This document shows, piece by piece, positions 44,546 to 53,352 of a DNA stretch of 64,000 bases. The stretch is from Bacteroides salyersiae WAL 10018 = DSM 18765 = JCM 12988 (GTDB lineage Bacteria > Bacteroidota > Bacteroidia > Bacteroidales > Bacteroidaceae), in the NCBI RefSeq assembly GCF_000381365.1, contig NZ_KB905466.1, forward strand, positions 2,840,821 through 2,904,820, read 5' to 3'. Under the pieces are notes generated by a model. It did no database searches. It worked only from the letters and a program-made list of their open reading frames with translations, and had not been told where the DNA came from. The stretch's first letter is position 1. Each line of letters begins with the position of its first letter. A program made the translations under genes and the position numbers.

Positions 44546-47500
44546 ATGGAAAAAGTAACTCAATATCTGATTAAGAGTACAGTGTATACCAGTGAGGTAC
44601 GCGCGTGGGAAGAGGATATTCTACTTCCCACCTATGAAATAGGAAAGGAAGAAAAGAATCCTATTTTCCTGGAAAAGAGAGTGTATCAAGGTAGTAGCGG
44701 GTCTGTCTACCCTTACCCTGTGGTGGAAAAGATCTCCGATACGAAAGTGGAAAAGAAATATCATGCTCTCTTTATCGAGAATGAATATATCAAGGTCATG
44801 ATCCTGCCGGAATTGGGTGGTCGCATACACATGGCTTATGATAAGGTGAAACAACGCCATTTCGTATATTATAATCAAGTGGTGAAACCTGCTTTGGTAG
44901 GTCTTACCGGTCCGTGGATATCAGGAGGAATCGAGTTCAACTGGCCGCAACATCACCGCCCCTCTACTTTTCTGCCTACCGACTTTTCTATCGAGGAGAA
45001 TGCCGACGGCAGTAAAACGATCTGGTGTAATGAAGTGGAGCGCATGTTCCGTACCAAAGGGATGCAGGGTTTTACACTCTATCCGGGCAAGGCCTATATT
45101 GAAATCAATGTGAAGATCTATAATCGTACAGCATTTCCCCAGACATTCTTGTGGTGGGCCAATCCGGCCGTGGTGGTGAATGACCATTACCATTCGGTGT
45201 TTCCACCCGATGTAAATGCCGTGTTCGATCATGGTAAGCGGGATGTATCTTCTTTCCCTATTGCTACCGGGGTGTATTATAAACAAGACTATTCGGCCGG
45301 GGTGGATATTTCCAAATATAAAAACATTCCTGTTCCCACTTCTTATATGGCTATCCAATCGAAATATGATTTTGTAGGTGGTTATGAAGACGATATCCGG
45401 GGAGGTTTGCTGCATGTTGCCGACCATCATGTTTCTCCGGGTAAGAAACAATGGACTTGGGGAAACGGGGATTTTGGCAAGGCTTGGGACCGGAATCTTA
45501 CGGATGAGGACGGACCTTATATCGAACTGATGACAGGAATGTATACGGATAATCAGCCAGACTTTTCATGGTTGCAACCTTATGAGGAGAAGTCGTGGGT
45601 GCAATATTTCATGCCTTACAGCGAGGTGGGTTATGTAAAGAACGCCACTAAGGATGCCCTGTTGAATGTAGAACTGAAAGACGACAATGCCCGTTTGGTT
45701 CTTTATACGTCAGGTGTCAACAAGGATGTGCATCTGTTGGTGAAAGATGTCCGGGGAACATTGCTGTTCGATAAAACGATTCAGGTTTCTCCGGCAGAGC
45801 CGTTCATTGCCACTTTCCCGGCCGAAGGATTGAAAGAGGAAGAGATCCGAATAGAGGTTCGGGATAGCGAGGGCAAGGTAATGTTGACTTATCAGGCTGA
45901 TAAGCCGGAGATAAAACCGATACCGGATCCTGCTAAGGCAGCAAAAGATCCGAAGGAGATCGCTTCGATGGAACAACTGTTCCTGACCGGGCTTCATTTG
46001 GAGCAATATCGCCATGCTACCTATAATCCGATGGATTATTATCAGGAAGCTTTGCGGCGTGAACCGGGAGATGTACGGTGCAATAATGCCATCGGGTTGT
46101 TACTGATGCGTAAAGGGCAATTTGCTGCTGCCGAGAAGTATTTCCGTACGGCTGTGGACACGCTGACCGAACGCAATCCCAATCCATATGACGGTGAACC
46201 CTATTATAATTTAGGCTGGAGCTGTAAGATGCAGGGAAAGATGGACGAAGCTTATGATGCGTTTTTCAAATCGGCCTGGAATGCGGCCTGGCAGGATGCC
46301 GCTTATTATGCCCTGGCACAAATAGATACGGCAAGGGGTAAGTATGAGAGTGCTTTGGATAAGGTGGAACGTTCGCTCATTCGTAACTGGCACAATCATA
46401 AGGCTCGCCAGTTGAAAGCCTCTATTCTGCGTAAACTGAACCGGAAGGAAGAAGCATTGGATCTGATACGGGAATCTTTGAAAATAGACCGTTTCAATAT
46501 GGGATGCCGTTTCGAGCATTATTTATTGACGGAGGATCGGAATTTAATGGCAGAGATGAACGGATTAATGCGTCGTTGGGAACATACATTTATTGAATAT
46601 GCGCTCGACTTTGCCGGTGCGGGTCTGTATGATGAAGCCATTTTGTTTTTGGAAAGCTATCTTTCGGAAACCCGTAAAGTGTATCCGATGATTTATTATG
46701 CCCTCGGGTATTTTCATGCCTGCCGGGGAGAGAAAGCGCATGCACTGGACTATTACCGGAAAGCGGAAAAGGAAGACCACTCCTATTGTTTTCCGAACCG
46801 TATAGAAGAGGTCTTGATTTTGCAAAATGCCTTGGAATTGAACGACCGGGCTGCTAAGGCCGCTTACAGCTTGGGGAACTTCTGGTATGCTGCCCGGCAG
46901 TATGACCGTGCCATTGAATGTTGGGAGACCTCGGCCGCTATTTGTCCTGATTTCCCTACCGTATGGCGTAACTTGTCATTGGCGTATTATAACAAACAGG
47001 ATAATAAGGCCAAAGCATTGGAGGCGTTGGAAAAGGCATTCCGTCTGGATGAGAACGATTCACGTATCTTGATGGAGTTGGATCAATTGTACAAGCGTTT
47101 GGGGTATTCGCATGAACGGCGTCTTGCATTTCTTGAAACTCATTTGTCCACAACGGAAGAACGGGATGACTTGGCTATCGAACGCATCACGCTCTATAAT
47201 CAACTGGGACGTTATGATGAGGCGAAAGCATTGATTGCTGGTCGTAAATTTCATCCGTGGGAAGGTGGAGAAGGAAAGATTACCGGTCAGTACGTGTTGT
47301 GCCGGGTGGAGCTTGCCAGGGTGGCATTGCGTGAACAGCGTTATGCGGACGCATTAGCTTTGCTGGAAGAGACGGATCAGTATCCCCACAATTTAGGAGA
47401 GGGCAAACTGGCAAATGCCGAAGAAAATGATATTTGGTATTATAAAGGAGAGGCTTACCGAGGTTTGGGTGATGAAGAGAAGGCGAAAGTTTGCTTCGAG

Positions 47501-47887
47501 AAAGCGACTGTCGGTTCCGCCGAACCGCAGCAGGCATTCTATTATAACGATCAGCAGCCGGATAAGATATTTTATCAAGGTCTGGCCTGGCGTGCATTGG
47601 GAGATGAGAACCGGGCTCGGGGTTGTTTTAACAAGCTGATCAAACATGGAGAAAAGCACTTGTTTGATACTTGCCGCATCGATTATTTTGCCGTTTCATT
47701 GCCCGATCTGGCTATTTGGGAAGACGACTTGAACAAGCGGAACCGCATTCATTGCAATTATGTGATGGGACTGGGTTATCTGGGATTGGATGAAATCCCG
47801 GAAGCTGCCGGCTTTCTGGATAAAGTCATAGAGTTGGATATCAATCATCAAGGTGCGCAAATTCACCGCAGTTTATGTGACGCTTAA
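44546..47887 (+). CDS. DUF5107 domain protein fused to TPR repeats
   Basis: A 1113-residue protein with no signal peptide, so probably cytoplasmic. Residues about 45-370 match DUF5107, whose features resemble the galactose-mutarotase-like supersandwich: ILPELGGRIHMAYDKVK, GGIEFNWPQHHRP, NPAVVVNDHYHSVFPP and ELMTGMYTDNQPDFSW. Conserved His, Asp and Glu in these segments suggest a sugar-binding or catalytic site. Residues about 470-1100 are TPR repeats (for example YYNLGWSCKMQGKMDEAYDAF). The gene lies between a sugar porter and an aldose epimerase. It could be an epimerase-like or glycosidase-like enzyme on a scaffold; no precise activity is claimed. Confidence 0.85.
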   Translation: MEKVTQYLIKSTVYTSEVRAWEEDILLPTYEIGKEEKNPIFLEKRVYQGSSGSVYPYPVVEKISDTKVEKKYHALFIENEYIKVMILPELGGRIHMAYDKVKQRHFVYYNQVVKPALVGLTGPWISGGIEFNWPQHHRPSTFLPTDFSIEENADGSKTIWCNEVERMFRTKGMQGFTLYPGKAYIEINVKIYNRTAFPQTFLWWANPAVVVNDHYHSVFPPDVNAVFDHGKRDVSSFPIATGVYYKQDYSAGVDISKYKNIPVPTSYMAIQSKYDFVGGYEDDIRGGLLHVADHHVSPGKKQWTWGNGDFGKAWDRNLTDEDGPYIELMTGMYTDNQPDFSWLQPYEEKSWVQYFMPYSEVGYVKNATKDALLNVELKDDNARLVLYTSGVNKDVHLLVKDVRGTLLFDKTIQVSPAEPFIATFPAEGLKEEEIRIEVRDSEGKVMLTYQADKPEIKPIPDPAKAAKDPKEIASMEQLFLTGLHLEQYRHATYNPMDYYQEALRREPGDVRCNNAIGLLLMRKGQFAAAEKYFRTAVDTLTERNPNPYDGEPYYNLGWSCKMQGKMDEAYDAFFKSAWNAAWQDAAYYALAQIDTARGKYESALDKVERSLIRNWHNHKARQLKASILRKLNRKEEALDLIRESLKIDRFNMGCRFEHYLLTEDRNLMAEMNGLMRRWEHTFIEYALDFAGAGLYDEAILFLESYLSETRKVYPMIYYALGYFHACRGEKAHALDYYRKAEKEDHSYCFPNRIEEVLILQNALELNDRAAKAAYSLGNFWYAARQYDRAIECWETSAAICPDFPTVWRNLSLAYYNKQDNKAKALEALEKAFRLDENDSRILMELDQLYKRLGYSHERRLAFLETHLSTTEERDDLAIERITLYNQLGRYDEAKALIAGRKFHPWEGGEGKITGQYVLCRVELARVALREQRYADALALLEETDQYPHNLGEGKLANAEENDIWYYKGEAYRGLGDEEKAKVCFEKATVGSAEPQQAFYYNDQQPDKIFYQGLAWRALGDENRARGCFNKLIKHGEKHLFDTCRIDYFAVSLPDLAIWEDDLNKRNRIHCNYVMGLGYLGLDEIPEAAGFLDKVIELDINHQGAQIHRSLCDA

Positions 47888-47900
47888 TTTTTATATGAGA

Positions 47901-47940
47901 AGATCTCCATAGGTTTGCATATGGGGATCTTTTTTCTTTT
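47901..47940 (+). terminator. Intrinsic terminator after the DUF5107 gene
   Basis: Arms AGATCTCCAT (47901-47910) and ATGGGGATCT (47921-47930) pair with one T-G wobble and are followed by a run of T. It separates the MFS/DUF5107 transcript from the epimerase gene, though readthrough is possible. Confidence 0.75.
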
Positions 47941-47952
47941 CAATACTTTATA

Positions 47953-48975
47953 ATGAAGGTAATACACGAAATCGCAGGTTATACGGCAATGGGTGAACCT
48001 GTTTTTTATTTTAAGGTAGTCAATGCTTCCGGTGCCTGGGTAGGATTTACCAATTGGGGAGCCCGGTGGATTGAAGCGGGGGTACCCGATAATGAAGGAC
48101 GGCTGACGGATGTGATAACCGGTTATGATAATCCGATGGAGTATTTGTCCGATACCTATTATATGGGAGCTACGGTCGGTCGTTTTGCCAACCGGATCGC
48201 AAACGCATCGTTTCTGATAGACGGCCTTACCTATCGGTTGGAGACGAATGACGGGCGACATACAAATCATGGAGGCTATTCCGGTTTTCATCAGCGATTG
48301 TGGAAATGGGAAAAGTTGGCTGACGGCATCTGTTTTATGTTGGCTTCACCGGATGGCGATGGAGGATATCCCGGTAATTTGGAGGTAACGGTGGAGTATC
48401 GCTGGAGCGAATGTAATGAATTGTCGGTGGATTATTTCGGAGTGTCGGACAAGCCTACCTATTTGAATATGACGAATCATGCCTATTTCAATTTAAGCGG
48501 AACAAAGGAGAAGATTCTTTCGCATTCATTGTATATTCCTGCCCAAAAGATAGTAGAGACAAACGCCGGGTTTATCCCTACGGGTATGGTAACTCCGGTG
48601 GCAGGCACTCCTTTTGATTTCACTTGCCGTAAACAACTTGGTGTGGATATATATACGGATAATCAGCAGTTGCGTGATAATAGGGGATATAATCATTGTT
48701 ATATCCTGAAAGAACAGCCTTCCCGTGATATGGTATTGGCGGCTTGTCTCTGCGAACCTGCATCCAAGCGCCGTCTGACAGTGATGACGGATCTGCCGGG
48801 GGTATTACTCTATACGGCAGGCTATTATGAATCCCCCGATACGGCAGTCTGCCTGGAGACGCAATTCTTTCCGGATACGCCTTCGCATTCTCATTTCCCT
48901 TCGTGCCTGTTAAGACCCGGAAACGAATACAGACAACGGACCGTCTACCGGTTTGACTTGGATTTTTCGGAATGA
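47953..48975 (+). CDS. Aldose 1-epimerase (mutarotase)
   Basis: A 340-residue galactose-mutarotase family enzyme that interconverts alpha and beta anomers of a sugar. Landmarks are FTNWGARWIEAGVPD, MGATVGRFANRIANASF, TNHGGYSGFHQRLW (His106), MTNHAYFNLSG (His176, candidate acid) and the C-terminal AVCLETQFFPDTPSH (Glu, candidate base). No signal peptide was seen, so it is cytoplasmic. Its position after the MFS porter and DUF5107 gene suggests it processes the imported sugar. It converges on the second AraC gene with 13 bp between. Confidence 0.92.
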   Translation: MKVIHEIAGYTAMGEPVFYFKVVNASGAWVGFTNWGARWIEAGVPDNEGRLTDVITGYDNPMEYLSDTYYMGATVGRFANRIANASFLIDGLTYRLETNDGRHTNHGGYSGFHQRLWKWEKLADGICFMLASPDGDGGYPGNLEVTVEYRWSECNELSVDYFGVSDKPTYLNMTNHAYFNLSGTKEKILSHSLYIPAQKIVETNAGFIPTGMVTPVAGTPFDFTCRKQLGVDIYTDNQQLRDNRGYNHCYILKEQPSRDMVLAACLCEPASKRRLTVMTDLPGVLLYTAGYYESPDTAVCLETQFFPDTPSHSHFPSCLLRPGNEYRQRTVYRFDLDFSE

Positions 48976-48988
48976 TACAGGATGTTTT

Positions 48989-49879
48989 TTATCCCTTCTT
49001 TTTGGCTTTGTATTCCGAGGGAGGTATGCCCATCGTTTTAGTAAATAACCGGGAAAAGTAGAGAGAATCTTCATAACCCACCAACGGACTGATCTGGCTG
49101 ATTTTCATATCGGTGAAATCCAGATAGTGGCATGCTTCCTGTATTCTTAGATAGTTCAGATACCGCAAAGGCGAAGATCCGGTCTTCTCTTCGAACAGGT
49201 TGGAGAAATAAGAAGTGGATAATTTTACTTCACCGGCAATGTCTGTCAGACGAATCTTCTTATTCAGGTTCTCTTTCATGTAATGAATGGCAAGCTGTAC
49301 TACATCTTTTTGTGAATAGTTCATAGAACCGCAGTCACGGTATTCTCCGATAAATTTCATAGAACCTAAAAAGTGGAACAGGCTGGTGGTGGCGTACAAC
49401 ATATAATTCTTGTTGTATCCGGAATTGATGGCGGAATAAATCTCCTCAAAGAGCGTCAGCCGTTCTTTTATCCGGGAGTGTGCTTCGGGAGTAATGTTAC
49501 ATGGACGGTCGAATCCGCTACTGAAGAACGCCGCCTTTTTCCCGTCGAAGTGTATCCAGTAGATGGTCCAGGGATTGGCGGTATTACTGCCATAAGCATG
49601 TGCCACGTGTTTGGGGAGAATAAAGAATTGGTTGGAATTGATTTCGTTCCGCCGGTGGGCCAGTTCAAACCAGCCTTGTCCTTCTACACAGTAGATAAGG
49701 ACAAACTCATTAACCTCTTCGGCGGTACGTTCGCAATAATGAAAATTGGCATGCGGATAATAGCCTATATCAGTGATATATAGCTCCTGGCCCAGAGGGT
49801 CTTGTTTTAATTTTTCGATCAGGAAAGCCGGTAATACAATGGTACGCTCTCCTTTGAATCCATTTTTAATTCGTGGCAT
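48989..49879 (-). CDS. AraC-family regulator of the polysaccharide locus (second paralogue)
   Basis: A 296-residue regulator with the same layout as the one at 37920-38858: cupin domain with NQFFILPKHVAHAYGS and WTIYWIHFDGKKAAFF, then the AraC HTH pair (LTDIAGEVKLSTSYFSNLF and ISPLVGYEDSLYFSRLF). It is divergent from susC with 260 bp between, containing a palindrome at 49908-49938 near its own start and the HTCS-like motif at 50002-50020. It is a likely regulator of susCD and its own gene. Having two such paralogues plus an HTCS in one locus is uncommon. Confidence 0.92.
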   Translation of the reverse strand: MPRIKNGFKGERTIVLPAFLIEKLKQDPLGQELYITDIGYYPHANFHYCERTAEEVNEFVLIYCVEGQGWFELAHRRNEINSNQFFILPKHVAHAYGSNTANPWTIYWIHFDGKKAAFFSSGFDRPCNITPEAHSRIKERLTLFEEIYSAINSGYNKNYMLYATTSLFHFLGSMKFIGEYRDCGSMNYSQKDVVQLAIHYMKENLNKKIRLTDIAGEVKLSTSYFSNLFEEKTGSSPLRYLNYLRIQEACHYLDFTDMKISQISPLVGYEDSLYFSRLFTKTMGIPPSEYKAKKKG

Positions 49880-49907
49880 GTCTTGTCAGGTATAGGGTTG
49901 ATAAATC

Positions 49908-49938
49908 TGAATATAACAGTTCACGTTATCTGTATTCA
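49908..49938. promoter_or_regulatory. Imperfect palindrome upstream of the second AraC gene
   Basis: TGAATA (49908-49913) pairs with TATTCA (49933-49938), and inside it TAAC (49914-49917) pairs with GTTA (49925-49928). It is 29 bases upstream of the AraC start and could be an autoregulatory site. Confidence 0.35.
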
Positions 49939-50001
49939 AAGTTACCAAAATATTTCTAAACCGGATTGGTTTTATCATAAGTTTTTGATCGCTTTTTTTA
50001 G

Positions 50002-50020
50002 GGTAAGATTCTCCATATCC
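50002..50020. promoter_or_regulatory. Regulator motif upstream of susC, matching the GH97/GH2 sites
   Basis: GGTAAGATTCTCCATATCC differs from the 28945-28963 copy at 3 of 19 positions. It lies 40 bases upstream of the -7-like element at 50060-50067, a fitting place for an activator such as the HTCS. Confidence 0.55.
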
Positions 50021-50059
50021 ATAATTTTTTTCTCTATTGATTTCCCTTTCTTTTTAAGC

Positions 50060-50067
50060 TTACTTTG
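50060..50067 (+). promoter_or_regulatory. -7-like element TTACTTTG upstream of susC
   Basis: Seven of eight bases match TAnnTTTG; the susC ATG is at 50140, leaving a leader of about 65 bases. Confidence 0.4.
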
Positions 50068-50139
50068 CATATGATAAATATAATTCTTATTAATATGTTT
50101 TTATGATAATATAAAGTGATAGATTTAAAATAATTATAT

Positions 50140-53100
50140 ATGGAAAAACACATGTTTGAAGAACTTTCTTTCCGGAAAGTTTTTAAGTTCATTTTAGCCT
50201 TGTTGTTGTTTTCCTGTGGTGCGTCGGGATATGCCGGAGTACTTGACAACCGGGTTGTGAAAGGAGTGGTTAAGGATGAAACCGGTGAACCGCTGCCGGC
50301 TGTTACCGTGGTGGTGAAGGGTACGACCAACGGTGTCACTACCGATATGGACGGTGAGTACACTTTGTCTAATGTTCCCGCCGGTTCCACACTGGTATTC
50401 TCTTTTTTGGGAATGCAGACACAGGAGATTGTGGTACGAAACCAGAAACGTATCGATGTGGAGATGAAAGAAGATGCCGTCAGCATTGACGAGGTGGTGG
50501 TAGTGGCATTCGGTACTCAGAAGAAGGAGAGTATGGTCAGTTCCATCGAGACGGTGAAGCCGGCTGCGCTGAAAGTGCCTTCGAGTAACTTGACTACCGC
50601 ACTGGCCGGGCGTATGTCCGGTTTGATAGCTTACCAGCGTAGTGGAGAACCGGGACAGGACAATGCCGACTTCTTTATCCGTGGTGTGACGACTTTCGGT
50701 TATAAAAAAGACCCGTTGATCCTGATCGACGGTATCGAAACAACGTCTACCGAACTGGCTCGTTTGCAGCCGGATGATATCGCTGCTTTTTCTATCTTGA
50801 AAGATGCGACCGCAACCGCTTTGTATGGTGCACGTGGTGCTAACGGCGTTATTCAGGTGCAGACAAAAGAAGGAAAGGAAGGGCCGGCTAAGGTCAGTTT
50901 ACGCGTGGAGAATTCATTTTCATCCAATACGTCGAATATAGAGTTGGCAGACCCGATCACTTACATGCAAATGGCCAATGAAGCGGCTGTTACACGTAAT
51001 CCGTTGTCTCCGTTGGTCTATTCGCGCGAGAAGATTGCCAATACGATTGCGGGTAAGAATCCTTATCTGTATCCGGCCAACGACTGGCGTAAGTTGATGA
51101 CTAATCCGCTTGTGGCAAACCAACGTGCCAATTTGAGTGTGAGCGGTGGTGGTAAGGTAGCCCGTTATTATATTGCGGCCACTTTCTCGAAAGATAATGG
51201 TAACCTGAAGAATGACAAGTATGCCGGTTATAAGAATAATATCGATTTGAGCACTTATCAGTTACGGTCGAATGTAAATATTAATCTGACAAAGACGACT
51301 GAGGCTATTGTGCGTCTGGCCGGTACGTTCGACGATTACACCGGTCCATTGGATGGCGGTGATACGATGTATAAGAAGATCATGGTTTCCAATCCGGTAT
51401 TGTTTCCGGCTTATTATCCGTCTTCCGACCTGCCCTCTGCCAAGCACGTGTTGTATGGTAATGCACTGTACAATAACGGTGTGGAATACACGAACCCTTA
51501 TGCCGAGTTGACAAAGGGATATAAAGATTATTCGAAATCGACGATGGACGCACAGTTCGAGTTGAAACAGGACCTGTCGTTCATCACGAAAGGATTGAAT
51601 GTTCGTGGTCTGTTCAATACTTCCCGTTATGCCTATTTTGAGGTGGGACGTGCATCGAATCCTTATTTCTATAATGTAGGATCTTATGACAAGAATAGCT
51701 CGTATACCATCATGCAATTGAACGAAGATGCCAACCCGACGGAATATCTGGAGTCTACCGGTTCATGGACAGACGTACAGTCTACGGTCTATATGGAGGC
51801 GGCTATGTCTTACAACCGTTCTTTCGGTAATCATGATATAAGCGGTTTGCTGGTTTATCAACGTCGCGAAAAGAAGGTATCCAATATCACTGACGATTCG
51901 GGGAAAGACAATTTGCAGAAATCGTTGCCTTACCGTAACCAGGGCTTATCCGGCCGTTTTACTTATGCATTCGACAATCGCTATATGGCTGAGTTTAACT
52001 TCGGGTACAACGGTTCGGAACGCTTTTACCGTTCGGAACGTTACGGTTTCTTCCCGGCTATCGGTGTCGGTTATGACCTTTCGAACGAGAAGTTCTGGAA
52101 ACCATTGAAAAAGGTTCTTCCCAAGTTTAAGTTGAAATATACCTATGGTCTGGTCGGAAATGATGCGATTGGTGACGAAGACGACCGTTTCTTCTATCTT
52201 TCCGAGGTGGATGCAAACGATGCCGGCAAGAGCTATAATTTCGGTACGGACTTCAATTATACAAAGAACGGTGTGACCGTGAGGCGTTATGATAACCGTG
52301 ATATCACTTGGGAGAAAGCCTACAAATCGAATTATGGCGTAGAATTTACATTGTTCGACGGATTGAATATCCAAGCCGACTATTTTACGGAACACCGTAC
52401 TAATATCCTGATGGATAGGGAGTCTATACCTTCTACAATGGGACTTTCGGCAAAGGTGCGTGCCAATGTGGGTGAAGCGAAAGCGCGTGGCTTGGACTTG
52501 TCGCTCGATTATAACAAGGCATACCGGAATGGCATGTGGTTGCAGGTGCACGGAAACTTCACCTATGCCCATAGCGAATTCCTGAAATATGAAGAACCGG
52601 AATACAATGAGAAGTACAAACTTCACGTCGGACAATCGTTAAATCAGGAATTCGGTTATATTGCCGAGCGTCTGTTCATTGACGATGCCGATGTGGCCAA
52701 CTCTCCGAAGCAGACCTTTGGCGAATATGGGGCGGGTGATATCAAATACCGGGATGTAAACGGTGACGGACAGATTACCGAACTGGACCAAGTGCCTATC
52801 GGTTTTCCTACCGTTCCGGAAATCATCTACGGTTTCGGTTTCTCTTTCGGTAGCGCCCGTTTTGACGTTTCCGCTTTCTTCCAAGGGTCTGCCCGTTCCT
52901 CTTTCTGGATCGATGCAAAGAATACTTCTCCGTTTGTGCACGTATACGAGGATACCAATTGGGATAACGCTTATATGTGGAAGGATATTCCTTTGCTGAA
53001 AGCTTACGCTGACAACCATTGGACAGAGACCAACCGGGACATTTACGCTTTGTGGCCACGCCTGAGTACGACCCGTATGGAGAACAATATCCAGAAAAGT

Positions 53101-53334
53101 ACCTGGTTTATGCGTAACGGTGCTTTCCTGCGTATGAAGACGCTGGAAGTGGGATATACTTTCCCGGAGACATTGACGAAAAAGGCTTATATAAATTCGG
53201 CCCGTATCTATTGTAGCGGTAACAACCTGTTTGTTTTGAGCGGATTCAGCATGTGGGATATCGAAATGGGAGGTAATGGCCTGGGATATCCTATTCAACG
53301 GGTGATTAATATAGGTGTTCAATTAACTTTTTAA
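50140..53334 (+). CDS. susC: SusC-family TonB-dependent outer-membrane transporter
   Basis: A 1064-residue outer-membrane importer of oligosaccharides. After a long signal peptide (about 1-31) comes a carboxypeptidase-regulatory-like domain (about 36-115, VVKGVVKDETGEPLPAVTVV), a TonB box-like stretch IDEVVVVAFGTQKKES, a plug domain (about 135-250 with ILIDGIETT and ATALYGARGANGVIQVQTKEG) and a 22-stranded barrel ending in the aromatic IGVQLTF. There is no STN domain, so it is not under an anti-sigma factor, which fits HTCS/AraC control. SusD follows immediately. The gene symbol is by family only; this is not the starch susC. Confidence 0.95.
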   Translation: MEKHMFEELSFRKVFKFILALLLFSCGASGYAGVLDNRVVKGVVKDETGEPLPAVTVVVKGTTNGVTTDMDGEYTLSNVPAGSTLVFSFLGMQTQEIVVRNQKRIDVEMKEDAVSIDEVVVVAFGTQKKESMVSSIETVKPAALKVPSSNLTTALAGRMSGLIAYQRSGEPGQDNADFFIRGVTTFGYKKDPLILIDGIETTSTELARLQPDDIAAFSILKDATATALYGARGANGVIQVQTKEGKEGPAKVSLRVENSFSSNTSNIELADPITYMQMANEAAVTRNPLSPLVYSREKIANTIAGKNPYLYPANDWRKLMTNPLVANQRANLSVSGGGKVARYYIAATFSKDNGNLKNDKYAGYKNNIDLSTYQLRSNVNINLTKTTEAIVRLAGTFDDYTGPLDGGDTMYKKIMVSNPVLFPAYYPSSDLPSAKHVLYGNALYNNGVEYTNPYAELTKGYKDYSKSTMDAQFELKQDLSFITKGLNVRGLFNTSRYAYFEVGRASNPYFYNVGSYDKNSSYTIMQLNEDANPTEYLESTGSWTDVQSTVYMEAAMSYNRSFGNHDISGLLVYQRREKKVSNITDDSGKDNLQKSLPYRNQGLSGRFTYAFDNRYMAEFNFGYNGSERFYRSERYGFFPAIGVGYDLSNEKFWKPLKKVLPKFKLKYTYGLVGNDAIGDEDDRFFYLSEVDANDAGKSYNFGTDFNYTKNGVTVRRYDNRDITWEKAYKSNYGVEFTLFDGLNIQADYFTEHRTNILMDRESIPSTMGLSAKVRANVGEAKARGLDLSLDYNKAYRNGMWLQVHGNFTYAHSEFLKYEEPEYNEKYKLHVGQSLNQEFGYIAERLFIDDADVANSPKQTFGEYGAGDIKYRDVNGDGQITELDQVPIGFPTVPEIIYGFGFSFGSARFDVSAFFQGSARSSFWIDAKNTSPFVHVYEDTNWDNAYMWKDIPLLKAYADNHWTETNRDIYALWPRLSTTRMENNIQKSTWFMRNGAFLRMKTLEVGYTFPETLTKKAYINSARIYCSGNNLFVLSGFSMWDIEMGGNGLGYPIQRVINIGVQLTF

Positions 53335-53352
53335 ATGAAGGAGACGAAAGCA

